Below are positions 36,731 through 47,625 of a stretch of 64,000 bases of DNA, in pieces (the first letter of the stretch is position 1; each line of letters starts with the position of its first letter). Position numbers and translations under genes: made by a program. The notes beneath the pieces were generated by a model. That model did not search any database. It was not told the DNA's origin and saw only the letters and a list, made by a program, of their open reading frames with translations. The DNA lies in the NCBI GenBank assembly GCA_003008705.1, contig PDUO01000003.1:1558793-1622792 (forward strand), written 5' to 3'. The stretch comes from Pezicula radicicola (lineage: Eukaryota; Ascomycota; Leotiomycetes; Helotiales; Dermateaceae).

Positions 36731-37267
36731 ATGACTGCCAAGATATTGATGTTGGATAGTGTTGCCGAGACGAAGCTCCCGGATACAAACAAGGCGGCGC
36801 TCTGGATCAAACCCTCACATCGTAGGATCTTACTTAGGATTAGACATCCGTGCTGCTCCAGCATTATGATGAGCCTAGATATCACCAGTCGTACATCCAA
36901 GCCTTCAGCCACTTTTTCCCAAGGAAGTTGGATTCAACAACTGGTCGAGCGTCTTGATTTAACGCAGTTTGACCCATTCCCTACCTGCGAACAGCTTGGT
37001 GGAGCAGCTGCAGTCTATTCAGGTCCAGAAGCTACTACTTTACCACATCTAGCCAGAGAGTGGAAAGTCCCAGGAAAGAACATGATCGTGGCCCAAGCTC
37101 AAGCATCAGACGATGGTGCTTGCATGGTTTATGGCAGAAATGAAGCACGTTCATTCCTCAAGAGTTGTCATGAGATTTTAGAATATCATAAATCGTGTCG
37201 CTGGCGAAGAAGTCTGCTAGAGTTGCTTTGCATTACTTGGAAATTAGGAGGAGTTACAAAGGGGTAA
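36731..37267 (+). other. Orphan ORF, 178 aa, unknown
   Basis: The second half is protein-like: LVERLDLTQFDPFPTCEQLGG, LPHLAREWKVPGKNMIVAQA, ACMVYGRNEARSFLKSCHEI. The first ~50 residues look less so, and the true start may lie upstream (an ATG near 36658 opens MNPPSTRIRKRRAPPQ followed by a GTAGGC donor-like site). I recognise no domain. Between two degraded elements this may be a relict gene fragment. Confidence 0.35.
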
Positions 37268-37344
37268 CAGTTTTCCTCTGAAGACATAGTCGCGGGGTTC
37301 CGTTAAGAGCATTAGTCATGTTGATAGCGGAGTGACTTCAAAAA

Positions 37345-37527
37345 TATCCCTTCCCTCGAATATTGGCCAACGTTTAGGCTATAGGGACATGCAATAAAGT
37401 ATCTATCAAATAGAGCAGTTCTAGCTAATAAACTTCCTGTATTTGCCTCTAAGACGCGCTAAGCGACTGTAGACGAGCAGAGTGTTAAAATCCCTGCCCA
37501 AATGGTTAATATTCGAGGGAAGGGATA
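37345..37527. mobile_element. Short TA-flanked MITE
   Basis: TATCCCTTCCCTCGAATATT at 37345-37364 is the inverted copy of AATATTCGAGGGAAGGGATA at 37508-37527; the similarity extends a few bases inward (GGCCA/AACCA). Both ends abut TA, as expected for Tc1/mariner/pogo-class insertion. The ~140-bp interior is non-coding. It directly precedes the degenerate pogo-type transposase. Confidence 0.75.
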
Positions 37528-37596
37528 GTCGACCGGTTCAATCCACCACCATTCCCTTGAATTTTACACCTACTACCTTCAACCTACAATTACACC

Positions 37597-38472
37597 ATGG
37601 CTACACCTAATGAATTAATCGAAAACGCGATAGAACGTGCCGCAGAGGCTATGGATCGAGATCCTAGGCTATTAGCCTCCGAGGCTGCGAAGAGATATGG
37701 TGCAATTTACAGAAGACTCCTTGCACCCTGAAAAGGTCGACCTCCCTCCTCTCGTGGTGGTTATAATAAGAAGCTATTAGATCCACAAGATAGTGCTCTG
37801 AAACACTATTTACGAATGCTTTTCGACTTAGGGAGGCCTGGAAATCTTCACGAGCTACGCCGAGCTGGAAATCGCGTCTTATACTACTCTAGTTCTTCTG
37901 CTGCTGTCTCTGCAATATGGGCAAAAAGATAGCAGACAAGGAATAGAGAATGGTTCAAATCTATCCACTCGAAGCCTCTCCCTACAAAACGACAACTAGC
38001 ACATTTAATCGAATAAGTCGAACACCATTTCGAAGATTTTAATCGATGTAGGAGGTACTGGGGGATACAGATAGATTACGTCTCTGATCGACAAGAAAAG
38101 GCAATCAACAATGAGTTTCCTCTTACACCATCTGTTCGTCGAGTATCGCAAAAGATAGAGCAGACCTTGAAGAGAAGTATATTACGTGGCGCTCTTTTAA
38201 TAAACCACCTCTTCGAGCTACGCAATAATACCACTTCACGAAAGCAGGAAGATGACGGGAATAAGCATGTACAATGACATGGAGACAGATATGGGACTGA
38301 GGCAAGAAAATAGATTATAGCAGATAGAGAAGATGAAATAAAAGTAGCCAATATGAGGGAATTAAGACTATCAAAGCCTTGGAGGAAGAAATATAAGGCC
38401 ATAATAGCCAGATTTCCTAAGGACTTTGAAAAATTGGAGCTAAATAGAGTTTCCCATGACCTTTGGGAATAG
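37597..38472 (+). pseudogene. pogo-type transposase, internally deleted and RIP-mutated
   Basis: One 292-codon frame without frameshifts from ATG 37597. It begins with a Psq/CENP-B-type helix-turn-helix region: LASEAAKRYGAIYRRLLA, KGRPPSSRGGYNKKL, then WAKR(stop)QTRNREWFKSI and KRQLAHLIE(stop)VEHHFEDF. It then passes directly to a basic C-terminal tail (SQKIEQTLKRS..., TTSRKQEDDG, IIADREDEIKVANMREL). The DDE catalytic core that should lie between is absent, so the copy is non-autonomous. In-frame stops at 37729 (TGA), 37930 (TAG), 38014 (TAA) and two near 38272 and 38305 are all one C-to-T or G-to-A step from Arg, Trp or Gln codons, the RIP signature. Ends of the element are not located. Confidence 0.8.
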
Positions 38473-38871
38473 AGACTATCTGACGATGTTGAATAATAGT
38501 GGTTTTGTATGGTAGTAGTCATAATGCAATGGAAAAATTATCATATTGCTGTGTTGGAACGTATTGGTGTCCCTCGCATTAGGCCTAGCCTCGGAAGGTG
38601 AGTGGTGGATTGACTCTAGGGTAGGCACTTTGTCGGCAGAACAAACTTCGGAATCCCTCTTGAAAACGGACAGATAACCTTACCTTCTGTTCTTTTATCG
38701 CAATGTCTGGCCAATCAAGTCAAAAGATGGCACAGTTCTGATTGACATTTAGCTTGCTCGCATAGATTCATTTCAAACCTGCGCTTAGCCGTTCTGTGGA
38801 ACACTATTTTGTAGACCTCCTACTTCTTTACCATTTCTCCCCCTCGACCCCACCTTCATAACCTGCCGGCT

Positions 38872-39048
38872 ATGGGATTCAGCTTTTGCATTCTGACTGC
38901 TGCTGTAGTGGCACTTGCAGATCCCGGAAATGATACAAGCTCAAAAGCTGGCAGTACTATGGATGTTGACGGCATCTTTTACTATGTCCCTGCACAACCA
39001 GTATCGACTCTGAATGCGAAAAATGGCCTTCATATGGCGAAGACATGA
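38872..39048 (+). pseudogene. Truncated start of a secreted-protein gene (58 codons)
   Basis: ATG opens MGFSFCILTAAVVALADPGN, a good signal peptide, then DVDGIFYYVPAQPVSTLNAK and a stop at 39046-39048. A different frame just after 39035 continues with EDMIPMIVITGGACVV before a stop at 39089, suggesting a frameshift. The pattern (signal peptide, short pro-segment with YYVPAxPVSTL) reminds me of N-termini of fungal secreted hydrolases, but this is only an impression. No catalytic domain follows. It could be a small secreted protein; truncation next to a transposon is more likely. Confidence 0.4.
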
Positions 39049-39313
39049 TTCCTATGATTGTCATAACTGGCGGTGCCTGTGTTGTTTAGTCCCCTATGTT
39101 GCAGTGACTTGTGGCTAGTTATATGGTCAAAGATGATATGTTCAGCCCTGGTTTTCTCCAATTATATACCATTAAAAAAATAAGTGTATTAAAGTTTGAT
39201 ACCAAGCTACTATAACTACGAATATATAAGGCGCGTGTTTAACGCAACTAAAACCTCGTATCACATCAGATCGCAACCTCCAAAAAGCTCGCTTGACAGT
39301 TCTTAAATCCTTC

Positions 39314-40846
39314 CTAATAGTTTCCTCTATCTGTACCGTCCCTGTTGACACCGATAACGCGGCCATTACCCCGATCCTTCTCATACTTCACTTCAAACTT
39401 CGTCTCCATCGTTATCACCCCGTTCTCTAGATCCTTTCCAGCACCCTGAATGGGCAAAATGTTCTCCTCCGAACCCAATGGCATCTGTGCAGGTTTATTC
39501 TGGTTGTTGGAGTATGCGAATACTACATTACCTTGCGACTGGGACCTTTGTAACTTCGAATTCATTTCATAGGAGTTCTGTGCGGATGCTGAGATGGTGC
39601 TCTTGGCGTAATCCTTTACTTTGGTGAAGAGTGGGCGGAGGACGGGGATGCTGGCGGCGATTATGACGAAGGTGTTTTCGATTACGACCCAGTTCCTAAG
39701 GAATATCAACGTCACGGCTTCACAAATCGACAAGAATAGAAGTCCCCGAACTTATACGTACATGAAGTCGACAGTGTTGTAGGTGTAATCAGAACGTTCA
39801 CCAAGGGATTTAAGTTTAATAGTTTTGACAATTGACGCTCCAAAGGCACTGTAGAAACAGTCAGTACAGGTCCTCTTATTAGGATAAGAAGCGTTGAAGA
39901 ATTACAAGACACTTAATCCTAAAAGGGCGACTAAGCCGATCTTGATTCGCAATTTCATCTGAAGAGTCCAAAAAATTGTGGTAGGCAGGGCCGTTAAAAT
40001 TAGGTCAACTAAAGAGTTTATAGCTGCAACCTTCGTTAGTAAAAAGGTTCTGTATTCGTGGCGTTTCCTGTATATTCAATTACGCACCTCCTTGGAAGAA
40101 ACCAATGTCCTAAAATATGATCAACATATTTTCTACAATAGATTGGAGTGAGGCTTGGAGGAACTTACAGCTTGCGCGGAATGGTTCCAGCATTTGCTTG
40201 GGTGGCCAATTGGATCCCAAAGAGTCTTGACATTCTTGCATTGCGTAAAAATAGTGATACATGTCATGAGATTGACGATAAACGAGACTATGATAAGGGA
40301 ATGAAGAAAGTATCGTCTGACTTGAGTCGTCCCAAATAGTCGAAACATTAGGAGGACGGAGGCAATTCGACCAAAGGTTGAACTCAAGATACCTAATGCG
40401 AGATTAGTTTGAACTCGAAAATCCTTCTAAATAGTAGCAAGGGAGCTCCTTACCAAATGGTTCTGAGATAAATTCATACATCATGGCCATCACTCTTTCG
40501 TTATCCGAGAGGTAAAAGAAATGTCGACCGAGTCCATAGTGATGAGATCCAGTAAGAAAACCTATGTGGAGGAAGCCAGATATCTATTTATTGTCAGTCC
40601 GTAAGTCCGGATAGCTAAGTGCTGGTTTGTGGGCATTCACTAATGCTAGTATCATCACAACGTCTTCAATCCCAAATAACCGGGTCACCTTCAACTGGGT
40701 GTATATCCTCAGAGCTACAACTATTCCTGCAAGACCGTAAAGCGTCCAGCAGGTAGCCAGCATTGGCGTAGCTGTTTAAATTAGTAAATATACCGTACAA
40801 GATTATTCCTTTGAAAGCTACACACAAATATCCACATCCGGTCCAT
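39314..40846 (-). CDS. Fungal 7TM rhodopsin-domain integral membrane protein (copy B)
   Basis: Eight exons in frame: 40846-40822, 40771-40641, 40583-40454, 40392-40169, 40109-40088, 40023-39906, 39848-39762, 39695-39314; 372 aa. Helix 1 LYGLAGIVVALRIYTQ is followed by RLFGIEDVVMILAL (the R...ED/DD signature), GLGRHFFYLS, FGRIASVLLMFRLFG, HSLIIVSFIVNLMTCITIF, the Cys-containing KCWNHSAQADIGFFQGAINS, DLILTALPTTIFWTLQMKL, LVALLGLSVFAFGASIVKT and FVIIAASIPVLRPLF: seven-helix fungal rhodopsin fold. The C-tail is hydrophilic. Exon 1 (25 nt, MDRMWIFV) and its GTAGCT donor are the least certain; initiation at the Met in exon 2 is possible. Putative receptor of the PTH11-related group, ligand unknown. 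Together with copy A it brackets the repeat island. Confidence 0.85.
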
Positions 40847-43150
40847 CTGGCCTTGGTATAGACATTATCTTTGACGAGAGATTTGAAAGGCTTTGAGAGC
40901 ACAAAATGGAAGATAGGTTGAATAAGAGACAAGTTCGAAAGTGGTAAGGAAGAGATGAGATTTGTCTTCCAGGTTATAATTCTGCGCGTCTTTGAAAATA
41001 TCAGATCCTAACAGACAGATATATAACGTAGGGCCGCAGATAAGCCTTGTCGCTTGGCCTGTCACCTTGAGAAAGTATTTACTCCTTTTATTCCACTGCA
41101 TGTGACAACAGGCCACTTGTATACAAATGAAAACCACGGAAATACACTATAAACCCTCATTAATCGTCTTAGGTGTCGCCTTGCTAAGAGCTGGGCAATA
41201 TTGTAGTAGGTTCGTTTAAGAATCTAGGCAAGTTCCGAAGACTAAGCTAAGCGCAAGTAGATATAGGGCAGAAACGGGGAACTCCATCCGTAACAGCCAC
41301 AGCATCGGGCGTTGTTATAAACCAATGCATAGGAAGCAATGTTTCAAAAGTCTCATCTCACCACCCTAGTAGCGGGACGTCAATCTTGTGGCAGTTTTGA
41401 ATAGTCTCTGTGTCCAGCCTCTGCCAGGTACGAGCGTTGAACTATTATCGAGGAGAGGGGCAAGGTTAACAAGTCTCATTATTAGCCGTCTAACCTCCCG
41501 TCTAGTAGACTGGCCAAACACTGGCAGGGGGGGTATAAGAGTTTAGTAGTACGCCACTAATACAAATACTACTATGTGTAGTTAATACAACATGCCGTTT
41601 GTGGAGAGTGTCTATTGCCTTGGTAGACGTGAAGGTAAGATTCTGAAGTGAAACCGGGCGACGACGTAGCTTCTCGAGTACCTAGCAGCCGGAAGAGGAT
41701 TTTGCAACCAGCTCCAGAATTGAGTTACAAAATGGCTCGAAAGACCGCTGAAATCGAGGCAAAATCCGATCAAATGAGAGGCCAAAAATGAAGTAAGAAA
41801 ACTCAAACCAGGGTGTTAGAATTGGAGCAAATCTGAAATTAGCGACAGATTAAGCTTTTTGAAAGTGTTAGAATACAGTGAGCTGTTTTGACCTCCTCGG
41901 TGTTAGTCACGAGATGAGTCATGTGATGCTGGAGCCTACGGTTGCCGTTTGATGACTCTTGAAGAGTATTGGTGCGTACCTTGACAATGTTCTATATAAG
42001 CGTCTATAGCTGTAGTCTTAGATCTTCTCCCACCAATTTGTTGGAATGATTGGTGATCTGACCTGTGACCTGCTTTGAAAACAAAAAGTTATGCCGCATG
42101 TGGTCACGTGGCTTGGCGTTGCGCCTCATTGCTGCCATTCCGGTCTACCCCGCAAGTTCTTAGGGCTTTAATAAGAAGGTCCTCCCATGAATATTATTGG
42201 CTGGGTGCTTGGGCCACAGAGACGCGCACTAAGGTATCGATCAAACAGGCAATCTAGTCTTCGTACGCTTTCGGCATCCGTGCCCTACACGTGACAAGTC
42301 AGTCCTGGCTTGGAGAGCCTCTAGAAGCCCCAGCGTGGGATCGAAGTCAACTGTCCTCTTTAGGAATCGCGTAAAACAGGGGGAGGTAGACAAAAAAATT
42401 AGAAAGTCTTCTAACTTTATAACAATATAAGCTAAAATAATAAAATTAGTACGAAAAGAAGCGTATACGTATATATATTCTAAGGAAAATAATCTACCTA
42501 TTTGATATAACTATATCTAATAGACAATTAGAAGAAATCGATTTATTCGCTAAATAACTTAATGCCTTACCTCGCTTATACACTTTGCTAGTGGGTGTCT
42601 GAGCAGTCCCACGTTGGGGACTTAAGAGTAGGGCTCCGATTAAATCGAATTACTATAAAAGAAAATCGAATTAAATTTAATTTGCTAAATTTGCTTAAAT
42701 CAAACAGGTTCGACAATTCGATCGGAGCTGTACCTAAGAGGGTCTCTGACTAGGACTGACACTCGTGAGGGGATACTCGAATATAAGGGAGACCATCAAC
42801 TGGCTAAAAGGTAGCTATAAATAGGGCTTAGTATATTCTCCGCCTTCTTGTTCTTAATTCTTTTGCTCCTTACAAAGCTTAAGAAAAGAAGATCTAGGAA
42901 AAGAGATGGCTAGCTACTGCAAAGATAAAGCGTAAGGTAGATGAAAAGCTCAACAATGAGCTTAAGGAAGAGCTTCTAAAACTCAACGTTACGGACTGCT
43001 GACCTACTATCAAGGTAAAGCTAGTGGGGCCAAACTCACATATCACTAATATTTATTCTCCACAGCCTCCCAAACAAAAACCGCGCACAGGAACAATATC
43101 AGGATCCCAACAACTAGCAAATCACTATCTTCCTCCACAATAGATACCGG
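40847..43150. other. Gene-poor, partly AT-rich region
   Basis: About 2.3 kb with no convincing gene. The first ~300 bp are the promoter side of rhodopsin-domain gene B. 42380-42730 is very AT-rich and includes a degenerate palindrome (CTCCGATTAAATCGAATT near 42636 against AATTCGATCGGAG near 42714). 42895-43020 contains a lysine/glutamate-rich frame interrupted by a stop that may be a retroelement scrap. Confidence 0.5.
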
Positions 43151-43267
43151 TCATTTTGCAATCGCTCGAAATATGGACTACCTGTCGTCATATCATAGTT
43201 GCTCCAGTAAAAGTATTTCAGGCTCGGTACAGCGGGCCCATCGTCCAAACCCATTTCCTGCACAAGG

Positions 43268-43902
43268 TCATTCTTCTTCCCTTGCCCAATACCGCTCCGA
43301 ATCCTCTCTCCTCAACTGCGGTAATGCGGTCGAGGGTTTGGCTAGTAAGGTATCGGTCTCGCTTTCAGGGTCAAGATCGAGCTGTGGATGGTTTGTACGG
43401 AGAGAGACATTAGCGGCGAGGGCTTTTTTGGGTCGGACAACTGTTGCAGGACTTATTGGTGCGTTGTTGAAAACCTGTTCAGACAATCTGTGCCCAGCTA
43501 CAGAGAGAGATGATGAGAGGGGAAGTGGGGATTTGGGAGTTTGGAGGATTGGGTGCTCTATTTCCAGGCCTAGCCCAATCCGAATTGATATAACAGTGTT
43601 CTGGTAGGACTTTGGTGTGTTGTCCCCGCCGCTTTACTACAACTGGCAAGGCGCACTTGGCAACGAACGAGGGTTTTAATGAAATCCCTACCAGCACATC
43701 AACACATTAGCATCACACCTCAATCCTGAGCGCAAACAACTCGATCGTCCGGGATTTGAAGCTTTTCATACCATAGTCTAGATTTGGTGGGCCAGAAGCC
43801 TTGCCGTCTTTGTCCACCATTTCCCTAGTGATTAACCGAGGTCTAACTTTCGGAATGGCAACCATTGCAAAAAGCTTCAGGCTTGTCTTCACGGTGTCGG
43901 CA
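43268..43902 (-). other. Two open minus-strand frames, possible degenerate gene
   Basis: 43902-43713 reads AARLSADTVKTSLKLFAMVA...REMVDKDGKA...LDYGMKSF and begins right after an acceptor-like TGTCTTGCAG. 43636-43268 reads SGGDNTPKSYQNTVISIRIG...LSEQVFNNAPISPATVVRPK...LRREDSERYWAREEE. Both look protein-like but I find no splice pair joining them in phase, no start codon and no known domain. A 144-aa plus-strand ORF covers part of the same DNA, so strand is unsure. Confidence 0.25.
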
Positions 43903-44157
43903 GATAGTCTCGCAGCCTGCAAGACACACCATCTTCGCTGCTGGTGCAGGCCGTTACCCTGGCCCTAGAAACTGTACCGAATGCTACTGGACCACCATGG
44001 GCACCAGTCAGTTCCGCCCTGCAATGTACGCACTGTCGGATACGTCTTACTCAGAAACAAAATGCTGGTGCTGCTCGACGTAATTGAACATTTTTACTAC
44101 TACGATATTCATTAGTGAGCCGGCAGCCTGTTCATGGGGTAATGGTAAGCAGCGTAG

Positions 44158-45839
44158 ATGACTACCCCGAGCTACCGAGAATATCACATAAAGCCAAGCA
44201 TTTACACCAGTCATTCAATACTTTCACTTCACAAAAAACCATCTAATAGCCCCGGAAATTTCTATTTTCTTTTAAGAACGTTTAGTCATGTTCTCGACAG
44301 GCTTACTCTTACACTCCTAATAAGCTTAGCTTCAGCACAAGATCTATGGCCTTCCCAGAGCTTCGAAACCGTCGGTTTCCACCCACCAGTTGAGATCACG
44401 AAATCTGGTGCACCACTAGCTGATGGGTCAATTCTATTTACCCCCGAAACTTCCAGCGGTCTGGAACGTACTGCGGTGATGATCATGACGGACGATGGTG
44501 AGCTTGTATGGAATGGACCGAATGTCACCACATCATACGCGAATCTTTTCATGCAAACTTTGGACGATGAACCCGTCTTGAGTTACTGGGCTGGAATTGG
44601 AACTAATATTGGTCATGGATATGGAAGCGTAACGATCCTTGATACAACTTATTCTACGTTGTATACTGTCTGTCCAGAGGGATCTGATATCGTTACACCA
44701 TACAACACTACTTATGATTGCTATGGTGACGTTCACGAATCATTCATTACGCCTCGAAATAGCATTTTGGTTACGAAGGTTAATGTTACGAGAGCTGATT
44801 TAACATCATTTAATGGGTCAGTAGATGGATGGGTCTTTGATACAATGTTTTATGAAATTGACATTAAGACGAACGAGGTGTTGTTTCATTGGAGTGCTTT
44901 GGAAGCCGGAATCCCTATCAATGCTACCAAGGTGCCATTAGGGCCTGTTGACGAGCTGAAAGGTGGAACTGGCGATAGTCAATCTGATCCCTTCGATTGG
45001 TTTCACGCCAACTCGATTCAATCGGTTGGAGACGGTTATTTAATAAACAGTAGACATCTATGGACGTCGTGGATGTTGAATTCTACTGGTGATATCCAGT
45101 GGTCTATTCAGGGAGACACAGGAAGTGATTTCTCACTTCCAGAGGAGGGGAAATTTGTTCGTATTCTATTTAGTCACCCGATAATATATATTATGGCTGA
45201 CAGTGGTTTACCACACAGGAATGGCAACACGAACCACGCATTTCAAATATCACGTCAACTAGTGCAACTTTACATTATTTCAACAACCGTAACGCAGGAT
45301 TCGTCAACGCAAACGGAACCCATCAAGCAGACGGACTGGAACTCCTCCTCGACTTCGAGAATTTCAGTATAACAGTAAACCACTCACTAACAGATCCTGC
45401 CGATCCAATCTTCGCGCTATCTCAGGGTTCATTTTCTAGACTCTCAAATGGCAATTATTTCATGGGGTACGGAGGGATTCCTAAGATTAAAGAGTATAGT
45501 TCGGATGGAACTTCTATTATGACTTTACAGTTTGGAAATGAGAGCACAGCTCAATCATACCGTGCTTATAGACAAGAATGGCATGCAACGCCTGCTTGGG
45601 ACCCTGTTGCTGTTGGAAGGAGTGGTGTTGCTTATATGAGTTGGAATGGAGCTACGAATGTTACCGAGTGGGATATCTATACGGGATTGTTGGAGGATAA
45701 TTTGACATATGTTGGTACGGTGGCTAATTCCGGATTTGAGACTTCCTTTACTTTGTCGAGTTCGGTGGGATACCTTCAGGTTTCGGCTTTTGATGGGGAT
45801 ACTTTTTTGAGGAACTCGAGTGTTGTGGCGCTTTCTTAA
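44158..45839 (+). CDS. Secreted arylsulfotransferase (ASST)-like protein
   Basis: Exons 44158-45156 and 45219-45839, 62-bp intron with weak GTTCGT donor, 539 aa. The join restores EEGKFEWQHEPRIS, the conserved WQHxxR block of the fungal arylsulfotransferase family. Other family features: DGELVWNG, DVHESFITPRNSILV, WVFDTMFYEIDIKTNEVLFHW, FDWFHANSIQSVGDGYLINS, NGNYFMGYGG. Several N-glycosylation sequons fit secretion. The start is odd: the only in-frame ATG (44158) puts the hydrophobic signal-like segment RLTLTLLISLASAQ about 50 residues in, while an ATG at 44288 immediately before it is out of frame by one base. Either an unseen 5' exon exists or a 1-base indel damages the signal peptide. Enzymatic activity of the fungal family is poorly characterised. 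Confidence 0.85.
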
Positions 45840-47625
45840 GTACTCTGTAGTACTACCGTATAATTTGGGGTTTACGAGCTCATTTTGACTTGGCGAGCTT
45901 GGATAACTCACTTGATTTGAGTAAGTCGCTTGTCCTAATCAAAGTGATCTCTGATAAACCAACTCGTACCGTAGGTGCACAATGTGAAATTTTCCAGTGT
46001 AGCTTGGACGTAACTTGAGGATAGGAGGAATTTAGGTCCTTATATCAGGTGGGCAGTATGGATGCAAGTGCCGAGAATTCTTCGTTCTACAGTGTCTCGC
46101 TTAATTTCCCATCCTTCTAATGAATGATATATGCAATATGACCCCTATATCAAGCGACAACTATTTCAGCCTCCAATGCTGTTGTTGATTAGTCAAATAG
46201 TAAAATTCAGGGGTTGGAAAATGCTTAGAGTACAGACTTCTCTGCTGGAAAATACGTACTGAAAGAGGTCTATATTACCTACCTACCTCATTCAGCAATA
46301 CATGAAACTAGTATAGTAAACGTAGTATCATCCGTATAAACGAATACGTTCCATATGAAAAGAGTAGGTTAGAGTTGAGGCGAGACTTAGATTTACACAA
46401 TATATTTCTTGGCACATAAGCACCTCTAAAGCAACTACAACAATAGCAAAAAAGTAGCCTGCTCCAAAGTTCACAACTTTTGGAGGACAAAGCATCGATA
46501 TATCTTATAATTGACAACCTACATGCTAGATCCTTTTCCTAAAATCTTAAACATAAATAGTATACTTTCTTTTAAAGCAAGTTTAAAAAAGAATTCATTA
46601 CCAAAAAAACAACCTTGAGCACATAAGAGTTCAATTGAGCTGTTTGATGTCAGAAACTCACAAAACTATGTAATATTCGCCTCCTTAAAATATCTAAAAG
46701 ACGCAAAATTACGCAAAACAATCATAATAGCTAAGAAGTGGCTGGCTTAAAGTCTTTTGTCTTAAAGGGCGAAGCACTAGAATTGTGCATCGCTGACAAC
46801 AGCTTTACTATTGACAACAATATCTTCTACTTCTTAACCCCTATCCAAGACCATCCACGATACCAGCAGCGGTATAACCTAATATCCAAGCATGAAATGT
46901 TATGTGGCTTTTGAAGTCGACGTAGATACGTTGGGTTTGGTGAAGTCTCTCTTGTTGTGATCATGGACAATACATTCGTTTAGTCTGAATCGACATCATA
47001 GTTTACAATCACTAAACCACTTCTCAATTGATTATTCAAATAGTCAAACGTTGTTTTTATTCTTCTACTACTACTCACTTCTCACTTCTCACACTCCGCA
47101 TTGTATCTCCTATAATTCCACCTCCCTTTCCCTCCCCTCCAACACAACAACAACAAAACACCTCTGCATAATCCTCTCACCTCCCTTACTGCCCCCAAAC
47201 ATAGGATACTCTACAACCACCTTTTCCTCCTCAGATAACCAACTAACCATAGCCATTACTTTTTGCCGATCACTAATGTTACTAATAGGTAATGTTGTGT
47301 TATCGAGTTCATTGATCATTGTGTTGAAAGTAGCTTCTTCTTGCGATTCGCCGGTGAAGGTCAGGGGGTGGGGTGCTAGGGTGTTGTATTTGGTGGATCT
47401 AGGGGGGTATTAGTTCAATGGAGGAATGGTTGATGATGAGCGGTAGGAGAGTGGGGAGTATAGCGCTTGAGGCGGCGTTACTTGTGGCGCAATAGTTTCG
47501 AGTTGATTTGGACTAACTGAATGTTTGGTGGTTGTAATGAATACTAACAGACAACTTTGTCTCTTCGAGTAACTCAAACCCGAACCGGTTGTACCAAACC
47601 AAAACCAAGAAGAGAAGATCAAAAC
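45840..47625. other. Convergent intergenic region
   Basis: About 1.8 kb between the stops of the ASST-like and SET genes, AT-rich in 46180-46800, no convincing ORF. It contains at about 45939-45978 a sequence matching part of intron 1 of rhodopsin-domain gene A (see the separate repeat entries). Confidence 0.5.
45939..45980. repeat. Dispersed short repeat, copy 2
   Basis: Second copy of the sequence in the gene A intron, downstream of the ASST-like gene. Differences are mostly C/T transitions, consistent with mutated transposon fragments. Confidence 0.6.

Noticed and set aside
36658..36840. Zn(II)2Cys6 transcription factor start (MNPPSTRIRKRRAPPQ)
   Set aside because: The expected six-cysteine cluster does not follow in any frame or after the donor-like GTAGGC.
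42895..43020. Possible retroelement coding scrap
   Set aside because: A short Lys/Glu-rich frame with a stop; too short and featureless to assign.
43173..43607. 144-aa plus-strand Ser/Arg-rich ORF
   Set aside because: Overlaps a more protein-like minus-strand frame; no domain, low-complexity composition.
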